From Candidatus Babelota bacterium (GTDB taxonomy: Bacteria > Babelota > Babeliae > Babelales > Babelaceae), in assembly GCA_003484685.1 (NCBI GenBank), contig DNBB01000002.1, positions 1 to 23,039 on the forward strand: a stretch of 23,039 bases of DNA, written 5' to 3'. A model generated the notes under the pieces. That model saw only the letters and a program-made list of their open reading frames with translations, did no database searches and was not told the origin of the DNA. Below are positions 8,099 through 15,201 of this stretch, in pieces. Numbering within the stretch: the stretch's first letter is position 1; the number at the start of each line of letters is the position of its first letter. Position numbers and translations under genes: made by a program.

Positions 8099-8938
8099 TT
8101 GTTTTTTTCGACTTTTGCCCGTTATCCATTGCGGCTATTAATCATTTTTTCACTTTTAGCATTTGCATTCGGAACATTTACGGTGTTGGTTTGTCCAGAA
8201 ATGGCAAATGAAGACATGTCTAATATCATGCCTGCGTACTTGCTTGATTTGACGGGGCACGGGGAAATTCAGTTTGATCTTATTGATCCGGTTGAGCGCT
8301 CACCAGAACGATTGCGTGACTTAGCATTGGACTTTGCAGAAAAAGCAGGGCTGCGTGCTCAGGTTGACGCATTGTATCAGGAACAGGAGATAGAAGACTT
8401 TCCCTCATATATTCGGCGTACGCGTGCTGCCAAGAAAAAAGGCGTGCAAAAGAAGCCTGCCGTAGCAAAAACTAAGAGCGTAGGACCTGCTTCTCGCTTG
8501 CCGGCGACCCGCCGGAAAAAAGAGCAGTGGGATCCACGATTTTCTTTACCGATACCTCATGGATCATTTTGGTTGAGTTCTCCTTTCGGGCCACGTAAAA
8601 AGGCTAACGGAAAATGGGGATTTCACCATGGAATAGATATGGCGGCTAATCGTGGCACGCCGATCAAGGCTGCTGGCCGCGGATCGGTCATTGAAGCGGG
8701 ATGGTCGAAAGGATATGGTAAGACGGTTGTGATACGCCATGACGAACGGTTTACTACGCGATACGCGCATATGGACCGCATTTTTGTGCGAGTTGGTGAT
8801 CGAGTCAATGAGGGGTCAAAGTTGGGATGTGTGGGGGCGACCGGATACGTTCGTAAAACGGGTGGTGATGGTTCGCACTTACATTTCGAGGTGCGGGACC
8901 GGGGTAAGTCTTGTAATCCTTTTTATTTCTTAAAGTAA
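8099..8938 (+). CDS. M23 (LytM/lysostaphin-type) peptidase, membrane-anchored
   Basis: Zinc endopeptidase of the peptidoglycan-cutting M23 family, or a non-catalytic cell-wall regulator of that fold. From this start it has 280 residues: one TM segment at about 13-31, a charged linker rich in Lys/Ala/Arg (about 105-142), and a C-terminal M23 domain. The domain has the HxxxD zinc motif (HHGID, His176 and Asp180), YAHM with His224, and HLHFEV with His260 and His262, so all active-site residues are present. The start is uncertain: there is no ATG. TTG at 8099 is placed about 5 nt after AAGGGGA; GTG at 8096 and TTG at 8060 are alternatives. It is followed by lepB and a lipoprotein gene, an envelope-related run. 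Confidence 0.85.
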   Translation: MFFSTFARYPLRLLIIFSLLAFAFGTFTVLVCPEMANEDMSNIMPAYLLDLTGHGEIQFDLIDPVERSPERLRDLALDFAEKAGLRAQVDALYQEQEIEDFPSYIRRTRAAKKKGVQKKPAVAKTKSVGPASRLPATRRKKEQWDPRFSLPIPHGSFWLSSPFGPRKKANGKWGFHHGIDMAANRGTPIKAAGRGSVIEAGWSKGYGKTVVIRHDERFTTRYAHMDRIFVRVGDRVNEGSKLGCVGATGYVRKTGGDGSHLHFEVRDRGKSCNPFYFLK

Positions 8939-8991
8939 GATGTTACGGTAATGTTTTGGTTTGTTGAATAACTCAAGAGAAGCGGGGAAAA

Positions 8992-9828
8992 ATGTTTCGA
9001 CGTATAAATGCGTGGATGGATCGGCAAAATTTTTTGGTCCAGATTACAGTAATACTGCTATTTGTTTTTGCTATACGGACTTTCTTGGTTGGGTTATACC
9101 TGGTGCCAACAGGTTCTATGGAGCCTACGATGTTGGTGGGCGAACGCTTTGTTGCAGATAAGTTGACGCCGTTTTTTAGAGAATTTCAACGCGGAGAGAT
9201 TATTGCGTTTGATAATCCGAATTTTGAGTACTCGTCTAATCCGCTTAAATTTTTGTTTCAGCAATATGTTTGGGGGCCAGATAACTGGACTAAGCGGGTT
9301 GTGGGGCTTCCTGGGGAGCGTGTTCAAGGAAAGATCGAAGATGGTAAGCCAGTGATCTATATTAATGGTAAAAAACTGGATGAGCCATATGTCAATCCGT
9401 ATCCATTAATTTACGTACGTGATCGAAAAGGTGGTCCGTATGAAATTTCTCGACGTACTTTTGACCCGGCCAAGGGACTCGGCAATCAGCCATTTTATAA
9501 GATTGATCCTGCTGATCTTTTGCCAAGCAGTTACGATAGTCTTCTGTATGCAGGCACGCCACAGTCCTATGATGAGTTTGATTTTACCTTAGGGGCGGAT
9601 GAGTATTGGGTAATGGGTGATAACCGTGAAGGCAGTCATGATTGTCGTTCTTGGGGTAAGGATGCCAAGGGCATGCCGTTGAAGCGCTCATTAATTCATG
9701 GACGTATATTTTTCCGGATCTTGTCCATTGATAGCCAGGAAGGCTGGCTGCTATTGGATATGATCAAGCATCCAATTTCTTTTTGGTCAAAGGTTCGCTG
9801 GAGCCGTTGTCTTAATATTGTTCGATAG
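8992..9828 (+). CDS. lepB: Signal peptidase I
   Basis: Inner-membrane serine protease that removes signal peptides from exported proteins. The 278-residue protein has one N-terminal TM (about 15-36), then box B with the nucleophile Ser42 (PTGSMEPTM), box D with the general base Lys101 (KRVVGLPGE), and box E GDNREGSHDCRSWG. This is the Ser/Lys dyad. Between boxes D and E there is an extra periplasmic region (about 115-200), typical of Gram-negative enzymes. GCGGGG precedes the ATG. It ends 8 nt before the rhodanese lipoprotein start, so the two are probably cotranscribed. The lipoprotein itself would be cut by LspA, not by this enzyme. Confidence 0.96.
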   Translation: MFRRINAWMDRQNFLVQITVILLFVFAIRTFLVGLYLVPTGSMEPTMLVGERFVADKLTPFFREFQRGEIIAFDNPNFEYSSNPLKFLFQQYVWGPDNWTKRVVGLPGERVQGKIEDGKPVIYINGKKLDEPYVNPYPLIYVRDRKGGPYEISRRTFDPAKGLGNQPFYKIDPADLLPSSYDSLLYAGTPQSYDEFDFTLGADEYWVMGDNREGSHDCRSWGKDAKGMPLKRSLIHGRIFFRILSIDSQEGWLLLDMIKHPISFWSKVRWSRCLNIVR

Positions 9829-9836
9829 GGGTTTGT

Positions 9837-10415
9837 ATGAAGTATTTAGTTTCCGTAGCTTTGATCGTAGCTCTTTTGGCTTTATCAGGGTGCTCATGGT
9901 TTGGTGGTGGTAGCAGTGATGGGTGTGCTTGCTGTCGTCATGGGTCTTGTCGTCCGCCGGTTCATCCGAAGGATTCTAAGCAGAAGGTGGCGCTGCGGAT
10001 TGTGAATGTTCTTGATCAGGAGCTTTTTGATGATGCACATATAGCCAGTGGTCCGGGCGTTGAATCGATATGTGTTCAGTTTGATGACATTGAAGAAGTC
10101 GCTCGTAGCTGGGATAAAGCTATTCCGGTGGTTGTGTACTGCTCAAATTATTTTTGTTCAGCAAGCCGTGAAGCTGCAAGCATGTTGGGAGCCTTGGGCT
10201 TTGAGCGTGTTTACGCCTATGAAGGTGGTATGGCCGAATGGTACCAGCTATTTAACGAAACAGATCGTGATCTAATTACTGGTCCAGCACAGCAGGAATA
10301 CCTTTCTATTGTTGTTGAAGCGCCTGAAGAGCAGGAAGTAGCCGGGGAAAACTTTGCAATTATCACTGCTTTGGAGTTGCAAAACCTGATTAAAAAGGCT
10401 ACTATCTCTGAGTAG
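9837..10415 (+). CDS. Rhodanese-like lipoprotein with Cys-rich N-terminus
   Basis: Exported lipoprotein with a rhodanese fold. The 192-residue sequence begins with a signal peptide ending in a lipobox LSGC (Cys19 lipidated). A Gly/Ser spacer and a Cys cluster follow (Cys30, 32, 33, 38 in CACCRHGSC). The rhodanese domain spans about 52-137: VVVYCSNYFCSAS with Cys102 and Cys107, then GFERVYAYEGGMAEW, which is the usual end of the fold. Either Cys102 or Cys107 could be the persulfide-carrying residue. The C-terminal 45 residues are acidic and unassigned. It starts 8 nt after lepB. Its function is not known; sulfur transfer, thiol redox or metal handling in the periplasm are possible. Confidence 0.75.
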   Translation: MKYLVSVALIVALLALSGCSWFGGGSSDGCACCRHGSCRPPVHPKDSKQKVALRIVNVLDQELFDDAHIASGPGVESICVQFDDIEEVARSWDKAIPVVVYCSNYFCSASREAASMLGALGFERVYAYEGGMAEWYQLFNETDRDLITGPAQQEYLSIVVEAPEEQEVAGENFAIITALELQNLIKKATISE

Positions 10416-10438
10416 GGCGTTAGTCCCTTCAAGATAAA

Positions 10439-10512
10439 GGCGGCATAGCCAAGTGGTAAGGCATGGGTCTGCAAAACCCTGATCCCCGGTTCGAGTCCGG
10501 GTGCCGCCTCCA
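10439..10512 (+). tRNA. tRNA-Cys (GCA anticodon)
   Basis: The 74-nt cloverleaf has acceptor arms GGCGGCA/TGCCGCC, anticodon stem GGGT/ACCC around loop CTGCAAA, and T-arm CCCGG-TTCGAGT-CCGGG. The anticodon GCA reads UGC and UGU. CCA is encoded at 10510-10512. No promoter of its own is evident; it lies 23 nt after the lipoprotein stop. Confidence 0.95.
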
Positions 10513-10530
10513 AACTTTGAAAAATTCTCC

Positions 10531-10617
10531 GCCGAGGTGGCGAAATAGGTAGACGCAAAGGACTTAAAATCCTTCGGCCGTAAGGCTGTGCCGGTTCGAG
10601 TCCGGCCCTCGGCACCA
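10531..10617 (+). tRNA. tRNA-Leu (TAA anticodon)
   Basis: This is an 87-nt class II tRNA. It has acceptor arms GCCGAGG/CCTCGGC, anticodon stem AGGA/TCCT around the loop with TAA, a long variable arm (CGGCCGTAAGGCTG), and T-arm GCCGG-TTCGAGT-CCGGC. The anticodon TAA reads UUA/UUG. CCA is encoded at 10615-10617. It sits 18 nt after tRNA-Cys. Confidence 0.95.
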
Positions 10618-10633
10618 CGTTCTAAAAAAACAT

Positions 10634-10661
10634 TTGACAATTTTACCTTCTGTAATAGGTT
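10634..10661 (+). promoter_or_regulatory. candidate promoter for the HU gene
   Basis: A consensus -35 TTGACA lies at 10634-10639. The best -10 at 16-nt spacing is TAGGTT (10656-10661), which is weak. It gives a leader of about 80 nt before the HU start. Confidence 0.4.
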
Positions 10662-10750
10662 ACAGGGGAGTGTTTGTTGTGTTCGACCTAATCTGGTGTT
10701 GGAAACAGTAGGCGAAGCAGTGATTGAGCCTTAAAATTTGAGGGATGTTC

Positions 10751-11023
10751 ATGAACAAGGCGCAATTGTTAGATAAGATGGCCAAATCTTCGAAGCTATC
10801 TAAGTCAACATGCAAAAAAGCATTGGAAACGTTGATTGATGTCGTATCAAAAACGTTGAAGACTGGAAACTCAGTAGTCTTAACCGGTTTCGGATCATTT
10901 GTGGTACAAAAGCGTAAAGCTCGTACCGGCGTTAATCCAGCAACTGGTAAGAAGATGCAAATTCCTGCGAAAAAAGTTGCTAAATTCCGCCCAGGCCGCG
11001 CATTGCGTGACATGGTAGCGTAA
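10751..11023 (+). CDS. hup: HU/IHF-family nucleoid protein
   Basis: Small basic DNA-bending protein that compacts the nucleoid as a dimer. The product has 90 residues, the standard HU length. It has the N-terminal helical dimerization part (MNKAQLLDKMAKSSKLSK), the central LTGFGSFVVQKRKAR, and the DNA-intercalating arm GVNPATGKKMQIPAKKVAKFRPG with the conserved Pro. I chose the ATG at 10751 because GAGGG at 10740-10744 lies 6 nt before it; the ATG at 10745 is too close. It is monocistronic by position: a candidate promoter upstream and a strong terminator downstream. HU-alpha/beta versus IHF cannot be told apart here; HU is more likely. Confidence 0.93.
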   Translation: MNKAQLLDKMAKSSKLSKSTCKKALETLIDVVSKTLKTGNSVVLTGFGSFVVQKRKARTGVNPATGKKMQIPAKKVAKFRPGRALRDMVA

Positions 11024-11038
11024 TTAGCTGAGCTAATT
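11022..11038. repeat. 17-nt palindrome at the HU stop codon
   Basis: AATTAGCT-g-AGCTAATT has perfect 8-bp arms and a 1-nt centre, and overlaps the HU stop codon. The centre is too short for a stable full hairpin, so a protein-binding site or the base of a larger 3' structure are both possible. Confidence 0.4.
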
Positions 11039-11043
11039 TGCAT

Positions 11044-11077
11044 GCGGCGGAGCTAACGCGCTTCGCCGCTTTTTTTT
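11044..11077 (+). terminator. intrinsic terminator after HU
   Basis: GCGGCG (11044-11049) pairs with CGCCGC (11064-11069). Four further inner pairs (GAGC with GCTT, one of them G-U) give a 10-bp stem. Eight T residues follow. It ends only 19 nt before the next ATG. Confidence 0.9.
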
Positions 11078-11096
11078 GTTTATAAACGAGGATGTA

Positions 11097-11453
11097 ATGC
11101 AATATATTGTTGATTTTTGGACAAAAATCCAAATGTATTTTCAAGAGTACCCATTCTGGGTTGCCGAGGCAGTCGCAGGTGCTTTTATGGGGATTTGTAT
11201 TGGTTTTTTGGCGCGAATTTTTGGTCGCTATCTAGTTTTTTCTGCGTTAGCTTTTGCGTTAGCTGGTGCACTAATGCAGAATGCGGGATTAGTTACTTTT
11301 CATTTTGAAAGTTGCGCAAGTTTAATTGGCCTTGAAGAATTGCCTTCTGCCTCGTGGTGCTTTGGTAGTGTTATGCTTTTTGCCAAGGAACATGTTGCGG
11401 CCTTTGTCTTTGCGTTGCTATCTTTTATTGTAGGATGGCTTTTAGGCGGATAA
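11097..11453 (+). CDS. Small integral membrane protein of unknown function
   Basis: I do not recognise this 118-residue protein. It has an amphipathic N-terminus (about 1-18), a Gly/Ala-rich hydrophobic pair of helices (about 20-63, with AGAFMGICIGFLARIFGRY and SALAFALAGAL), a less hydrophobic segment of about 35 residues containing Cys and Glu, and a C-terminal TM ending in GWLLGG. Small-residue spacing in the first helix suggests tight helix packing. The ATG follows GAGG by 4 nt. It begins 19 nt after the HU terminator and ends 21 nt before sufS, so it probably heads a transcript with sufS and the ftsB-like gene. Any function would be speculative. Confidence 0.6.
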   Translation: MQYIVDFWTKIQMYFQEYPFWVAEAVAGAFMGICIGFLARIFGRYLVFSALAFALAGALMQNAGLVTFHFESCASLIGLEELPSASWCFGSVMLFAKEHVAAFVFALLSFIVGWLLGG

Positions 11454-11474
11454 TGTTCATTGGGTGGGGAGCGT

Positions 11475-12674
11475 ATGAAGGGAATAAAAGAATCATTTCC
11501 AATTTTTTCTAGGTATCCTGATTTAGTATATTTGGACAGTGCAGCAACTTCCCAAAAACCATATGCTGTTGTTGACCGTCTTGCTTCTTTTTATTCATTT
11601 GAAAACGCCTCGGTGCATCGTTCCTTTTACCAGCTTGCTGAACAGGCAACGCAGAATTACGAATATGTTCGTACCCAGGCGGCAGAATTTTTTGGCGCGC
11701 GTGAAAGTTCTGAAATTGTTTTTACCAGCGGGGCTACAGCGGGCTGTAATGCGGTCGCATTTGGTTGGTTGCAACATGTTTTACGCCCTGGCGATGAGAT
11801 AGTCATTTCTGCCTTAGAACATCATTCTACTTTTCTCCCTATGGTGGAGGTTGCACGAGCTTGTGGAGCATTGGTGCGTTTCATGCCCCTTGATACTGAA
11901 GGACAGTTATTACTTGAGATTGCTGAAGCGGCTATCACTTCTAAGACGCGGCTTGTAGTGTGTTCTGCAGGTTCCAATGTAGTTGGTGTTGCGACGCCTC
12001 TTGAGTTTATTGTTCAAAAGGCGCGTTCGGTGGGAGCTGCAGTTTTTGTTGATGCTGCACAGGTAGCGCCGCGCCGTAGGCTTCAAGTGGCGGCAATGGG
12101 CATAGATTTTTTAGTTTGTTCTGCGCACAAGATGTGTGGGCCTACGGGTCTTGGCGTTTTGTATGTTTCTAAGAAGCGACACAGCGAATGCCATCCGTGG
12201 GTACTTGGCGGGTCCATGGTGCATGAAGTGCATACAGATCGATGGTCACCGACATGTTTGCCTGCTATGTGGGAGGCGGGAACACCGCCAATTGCACAGG
12301 TGATTGGCTTTGGTGAGACACTTTCGTTTTTGCAAAGGCTTGATTTTGAAGCGCTGAGAGCGCATGAGGCAGCTCTTTGTCGTGTGTTTATCGAAGAATT
12401 AGCAGGTCTTCCGGAACTTGTTATCGTGGGCAACAAAGATCTATTGGCCTCTCAGGGGCACCTTGTTTCATTTTATATAAACAATTTTCATGCCCATGAT
12501 GTTGCTGCTTATTTGGCGCAATATCAAATTTGTGTTCGGTCTGGGTATCATTGTGCGCAACCGTTACATGAAGCGTTGAATATACCTCAAACAGTGCGTG
12601 CAAGTTGGTATATGTATACTTCTCTTGACGATGTTCGTGCGTGCGCGGCACATTTACGGAAGTTGAGTCAATGA
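11475..12674 (+). CDS. sufS: Cysteine desulfurase, SufS family
   Basis: PLP enzyme that takes sulfur from cysteine for Fe-S clusters and thiolated tRNA. The 399-residue protein has the group II (SufS/CsdA) signatures: LDSAATSQKP at 20-29, the catalytic-site His116 in EHHST, DAAQ at 193-196, the PLP lysine Lys219 in SAHKMCGPTG, and the persulfide Cys360 in RSGYHCAQP, all with normal spacing. I chose the ATG at 11475, which follows GGGGAG; a TTG 15 nt upstream is possible. The stop overlaps the next ATG as ATGA. No sufB, C, D, U or E gene is adjacent, so its sulfur acceptor is not shown by context. Confidence 0.93.
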   Translation: MKGIKESFPIFSRYPDLVYLDSAATSQKPYAVVDRLASFYSFENASVHRSFYQLAEQATQNYEYVRTQAAEFFGARESSEIVFTSGATAGCNAVAFGWLQHVLRPGDEIVISALEHHSTFLPMVEVARACGALVRFMPLDTEGQLLLEIAEAAITSKTRLVVCSAGSNVVGVATPLEFIVQKARSVGAAVFVDAAQVAPRRRLQVAAMGIDFLVCSAHKMCGPTGLGVLYVSKKRHSECHPWVLGGSMVHEVHTDRWSPTCLPAMWEAGTPPIAQVIGFGETLSFLQRLDFEALRAHEAALCRVFIEELAGLPELVIVGNKDLLASQGHLVSFYINNFHAHDVAAYLAQYQICVRSGYHCAQPLHEALNIPQTVRASWYMYTSLDDVRACAAHLRKLSQ

Positions 12675-12940
12675 AGCATAGCATAGGCTTTTTGTTGATT
12701 GGTTTGCAGATTGTTGCTTTTGCAGGATGGTGGTTCGCTTCTTCTCGGGGAGCTCAAAAAACTTTGATCGAAATAAAAGAGCTTGAAATTCTAGAAAAGC
12801 GTCTTGCTGATGCTATGGCAAAAAAAAGCGAATTAGAAGGTCTACTTGCTCAATGGGAGCACGACCCGTTTTTAGTAGAAAAAAGTGCACGAGAACACCT
12901 CGGCTTGAGTCGTTCCGGCGAAAGAATGCTTGTTTTTTAA
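12671..12940 (+). CDS. FtsB/DivIC-like septum protein
   Basis: Probable bitopic division protein of the FtsB/DivIC family, which forms a trimer with FtsL and FtsQ in the divisome. The 89-residue protein has one N-terminal TM (about 5-24), a coiled-coil stretch (about 28-58, with the heptad-like IKELEILEKRLADAMAKKSE), and then the family's C-terminal motif: DPFLVEKSAREHLGLSRSGE, comparable to the ARE-LGM--PGE pattern of FtsB. Its ATG overlaps the sufS stop by 4 nt, so translation is coupled. It is not beside eno or other division genes as in model organisms. Confidence 0.75.
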   Translation: MKHSIGFLLIGLQIVAFAGWWFASSRGAQKTLIEIKELEILEKRLADAMAKKSELEGLLAQWEHDPFLVEKSAREHLGLSRSGERMLVF

Positions 12941-13003
12941 AGGTAAAAAGGTAGGGCACGCATCAACGCTTTGTTATACTTTTTCAAGTATCGGGTACGC
13001 CAA

Positions 13004-13017
13004 CACATGCCCATGTG
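13004..13017. promoter_or_regulatory. possible operator upstream of sod
   Basis: CACATG-CC-CATGTG is a perfect 6-bp inverted repeat with a 2-nt centre, ending 4 nt before the -35 element of the sod promoter. The spacing suits a dimeric regulator. It does not match a binding site I know. Confidence 0.3.
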
Positions 13018-13021
13018 GAGG

Positions 13022-13050
13022 TTGTCTTATAATGTTGATATTATTATAGT
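13022..13050 (+). promoter_or_regulatory. promoter for sod-lysS-recJ-cmk
   Basis: TTGTCT at 13022-13027 and TATAGT at 13045-13050 are separated by 17 nt. An overlapping perfect TATAAT (13028-13033) has no good -35. The leader to the sod ATG is about 60 nt and very A/T-rich. Confidence 0.6.
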
Positions 13051-13115
13051 GAAAAATTTCATATAAGTCAATATTTTTTTAAAATGTTTTAAAATTTCTG
13101 GGAAAGGTTACGAAT

Positions 13116-13739
13116 ATGGCGTTTAAATTACCCGAATTGCACTACAGTTTCGACGCGTTAACTCCCTGCTTTGATGCACATATGGTTGAAGTGCACTATA
13201 CCAAGCATCACCAAGGGTACGTTGATAAGCTTAATGCAGCACTTGCAGATTTTCCTGAGTGGCAGTCAAATTCGCTGGATAGCCTTGTCTTGTTCTGGGA
13301 ACAGTTGCCGCTTGCAATACAGCAAGTGGTTCGCAACAATGCGGGTGGCCATTGGGCGCACACGTTTTTTTGGAATGGTATGTGTCCGGGGGGAGCGCAG
13401 GTATCCAAGTCCTTTGAAGCAGTTATAACAAAAGATTTTAGTTCTTTTGAAAATTTTAAAGAGTTGTTTTTGCAGGAAGCGGCCAAGTTTTTTGGTTCCG
13501 GTTGGACTTGGCTGGCGCTAGATATGCATGGTAACTTGCGTGTTTATTCGACACCTAATCATGATGTGCCGCAGCGGTTTGGCTTTGCACCGTTATTGGT
13601 AGTCGATCTTTGGGAACATGCCTATTATCTGAGGTTTGAAAATCGGCGCCCAGAATTTCTGACAGCCTGGTGGAATTTGGTAGACTGGAATGTTGTAGAG
13701 AAACAGTATCAACAAGCATCTTTCCGCAAGGATATCTGA
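13116..13739 (+). CDS. sod: Superoxide dismutase, Fe/Mn family
   Basis: Converts superoxide to peroxide and oxygen. The 207-residue protein has all four metal ligands: His27, His82 (in NNAGGHWAHTFFW), Asp164 and His168 (in VVDLWEHAYY). There is no signal peptide, so it is cytoplasmic. The N-terminal GGH motif looks like MnSOD. The position that is Gln in MnSOD (STANQDSP) reads STPNHDVP here, so His149 takes the place of the outer-sphere Gln that tunes metal specificity. Mn, Fe or cambialistic use cannot be decided from this. GGGAAAGG precedes the ATG at 13 nt or fewer. Its stop overlaps the lysS start by one base (TGATG). Confidence 0.92.
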   Translation: MAFKLPELHYSFDALTPCFDAHMVEVHYTKHHQGYVDKLNAALADFPEWQSNSLDSLVLFWEQLPLAIQQVVRNNAGGHWAHTFFWNGMCPGGAQVSKSFEAVITKDFSSFENFKELFLQEAAKFFGSGWTWLALDMHGNLRVYSTPNHDVPQRFGFAPLLVVDLWEHAYYLRFENRRPEFLTAWWNLVDWNVVEKQYQQASFRKDI

Positions 13740-15199
13740 TGGATGAAATTTTAGGGCAGGGAGAACGCGCAGTTAGAACTGCAAAGGTTGAACGCTTGCG
13801 TGAACAAGGAATTGAGCCGTGGCCAGAGGCGCGGGAAATTTCAGCAACATGCGCATACGTGCATGCCGAGGGATCGGAAGATATTAGTTACCAGCTTGCT
13901 GGCCGGGTGATGACAAAACGCGAGCATGGCAAGTCTGTTTTTGTTCATATCCAAGATGGCGCGGGCCGTTTGCAGTTGTATATCAAGTCGGATATAGTCG
14001 GTGAGCTCCAGTTTAAACGCTTTGTTGAGTTTATCGATCTGGGAGATATTATCTGGGTTGCTGGAACGCTTTTTGTTACCAAGACAGGTGAAAAAACGAT
14101 TCGAGTAACGGATTGGGTACTAGAAAGCAAATCCATTCTGCCACTGCCTGATAAATTTCATGGGATTGCTGATCACGAAATTAAGCATCGTCAGCGGTAC
14201 CTTGATTTGATTACTGATCCTCTGGCGCGTGATCGCTTCTATCAGCGTTCACGAATTGTTTCGTTTGTTCGGGCTTATTTTGAGCAACATGGGTATTTGG
14301 AAGTTGAAACGCCGATTTTACATCCAATTCCTGGCGGTGCTTCTGCGCGTCCTTTTGTTACTCACCATAACGCGCTTGATACGGATTTCTTTTTACGTAT
14401 TGCCCCTGAGCTGTATCTTAAACGCCTTGTTGTAGGTGGATTTGAGCGGGTGTTTGAACTTAATCGAAACTTTCGCAACGAAGGTGTTTCTACGCGGCAT
14501 AATCCTGAATTTACGATGTTAGAATGTTATACTGCGCACAAAGATTATAATTTTATTATGGATTTTGTGACGAACCTTTTGCGCGAGTTGGCATTACAAA
14601 CAACCGGTTCTTTACAGGTCCCGTATGGGCCACACGTTATCAATTTTGATAATATTCGTCGCATGAGTCCACGGCAGGCTGTTGTTGAGTTTGGTGGTTT
14701 AAAAGAAGAGGATTTATCGCCAGAACGGATTGATGCAACTTGTGAACAGCTTGAAGCAGAAGTTGATGCGGATTCCAGCTATAATCAAAAAGTTTTTGCG
14801 CTATTTGAAGCATGTGCTGAAAATAAAATTGTTGACCCAGTTTTTATTATTGATTTTCCTATTGAGATATCGCCACTGGCAAAACGGGATGCAAATGATG
14901 CTGCTTTAGCTGCACGCTTTGAATTGTTTATTGCTGGTATGGAGATAGGTAACGGTTTTAATGAATTAAATGACCCATTTGATCAGGCTGAACGTTTTAA
15001 AGCGCAGGCTCAAGCGCATGCTTCAGGTGATCCAGAAGCGATGCGGTATGATGCTGACTTTATTCGAGCATTAGAATATGGAATGCCCCCTACCGTTGGT
15101 GTTGGCTTGGGTATTGATCGAATTGTTATGCTTATGACCAATACGACAACGATTCGTGATGTCATCTTGTTTCCTGCATTGCGCTACAAGCCTGAATAG
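13739..15199 (+). CDS. lysS: Lysyl-tRNA synthetase, class II
   Basis: Charges tRNA-Lys with lysine in the cytoplasm. From this start it has 486 residues: an N-terminal helix, an OB-fold anticodon-binding domain (about 51-130), and the class II catalytic core. The core has motif 2 (FERVFELNRNFRNEG to HNPEFTMLE, about 235-262), the substrate-loop IAPELYLKRL, and motif 3 with GIDR at 458-461. I chose the ATG at 13739, which overlaps the sod stop as TGATG; the longer in-frame start at 13670 would sit inside sod and add 23 unrelated residues. Translation is probably coupled to sod. recJ follows after 2 nt. Confidence 0.96.
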   Translation: MDEILGQGERAVRTAKVERLREQGIEPWPEAREISATCAYVHAEGSEDISYQLAGRVMTKREHGKSVFVHIQDGAGRLQLYIKSDIVGELQFKRFVEFIDLGDIIWVAGTLFVTKTGEKTIRVTDWVLESKSILPLPDKFHGIADHEIKHRQRYLDLITDPLARDRFYQRSRIVSFVRAYFEQHGYLEVETPILHPIPGGASARPFVTHHNALDTDFFLRIAPELYLKRLVVGGFERVFELNRNFRNEGVSTRHNPEFTMLECYTAHKDYNFIMDFVTNLLRELALQTTGSLQVPYGPHVINFDNIRRMSPRQAVVEFGGLKEEDLSPERIDATCEQLEAEVDADSSYNQKVFALFEACAENKIVDPVFIIDFPIEISPLAKRDANDAALAARFELFIAGMEIGNGFNELNDPFDQAERFKAQAQAHASGDPEAMRYDADFIRALEYGMPPTVGVGLGIDRIVMLMTNTTTIRDVILFPALRYKPE

Positions 15200-15201
15200 T
15201 A

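Noticed and set aside
10217..10640. Open frames on the minus strand with GLEPG-like and RTRTG-like runs
   Set aside because: They read through the antisense strands of tRNA-Cys and tRNA-Leu. Such peptides are a well-known artefact of translated tRNA genes, and the region is fully explained by the tRNAs and the end of the lipoprotein gene.
10660..11043. A 127-codon minus-strand frame across the HU gene
   Set aside because: It is antisense to HU, crosses its promoter region, and has no ribosome binding site or family features.
13028..13033. Perfect TATAAT as the main sod -10
   Set aside because: There is no acceptable -35 at 15-19 nt upstream; the TTGTCT-17-TATAGT pair is better placed.
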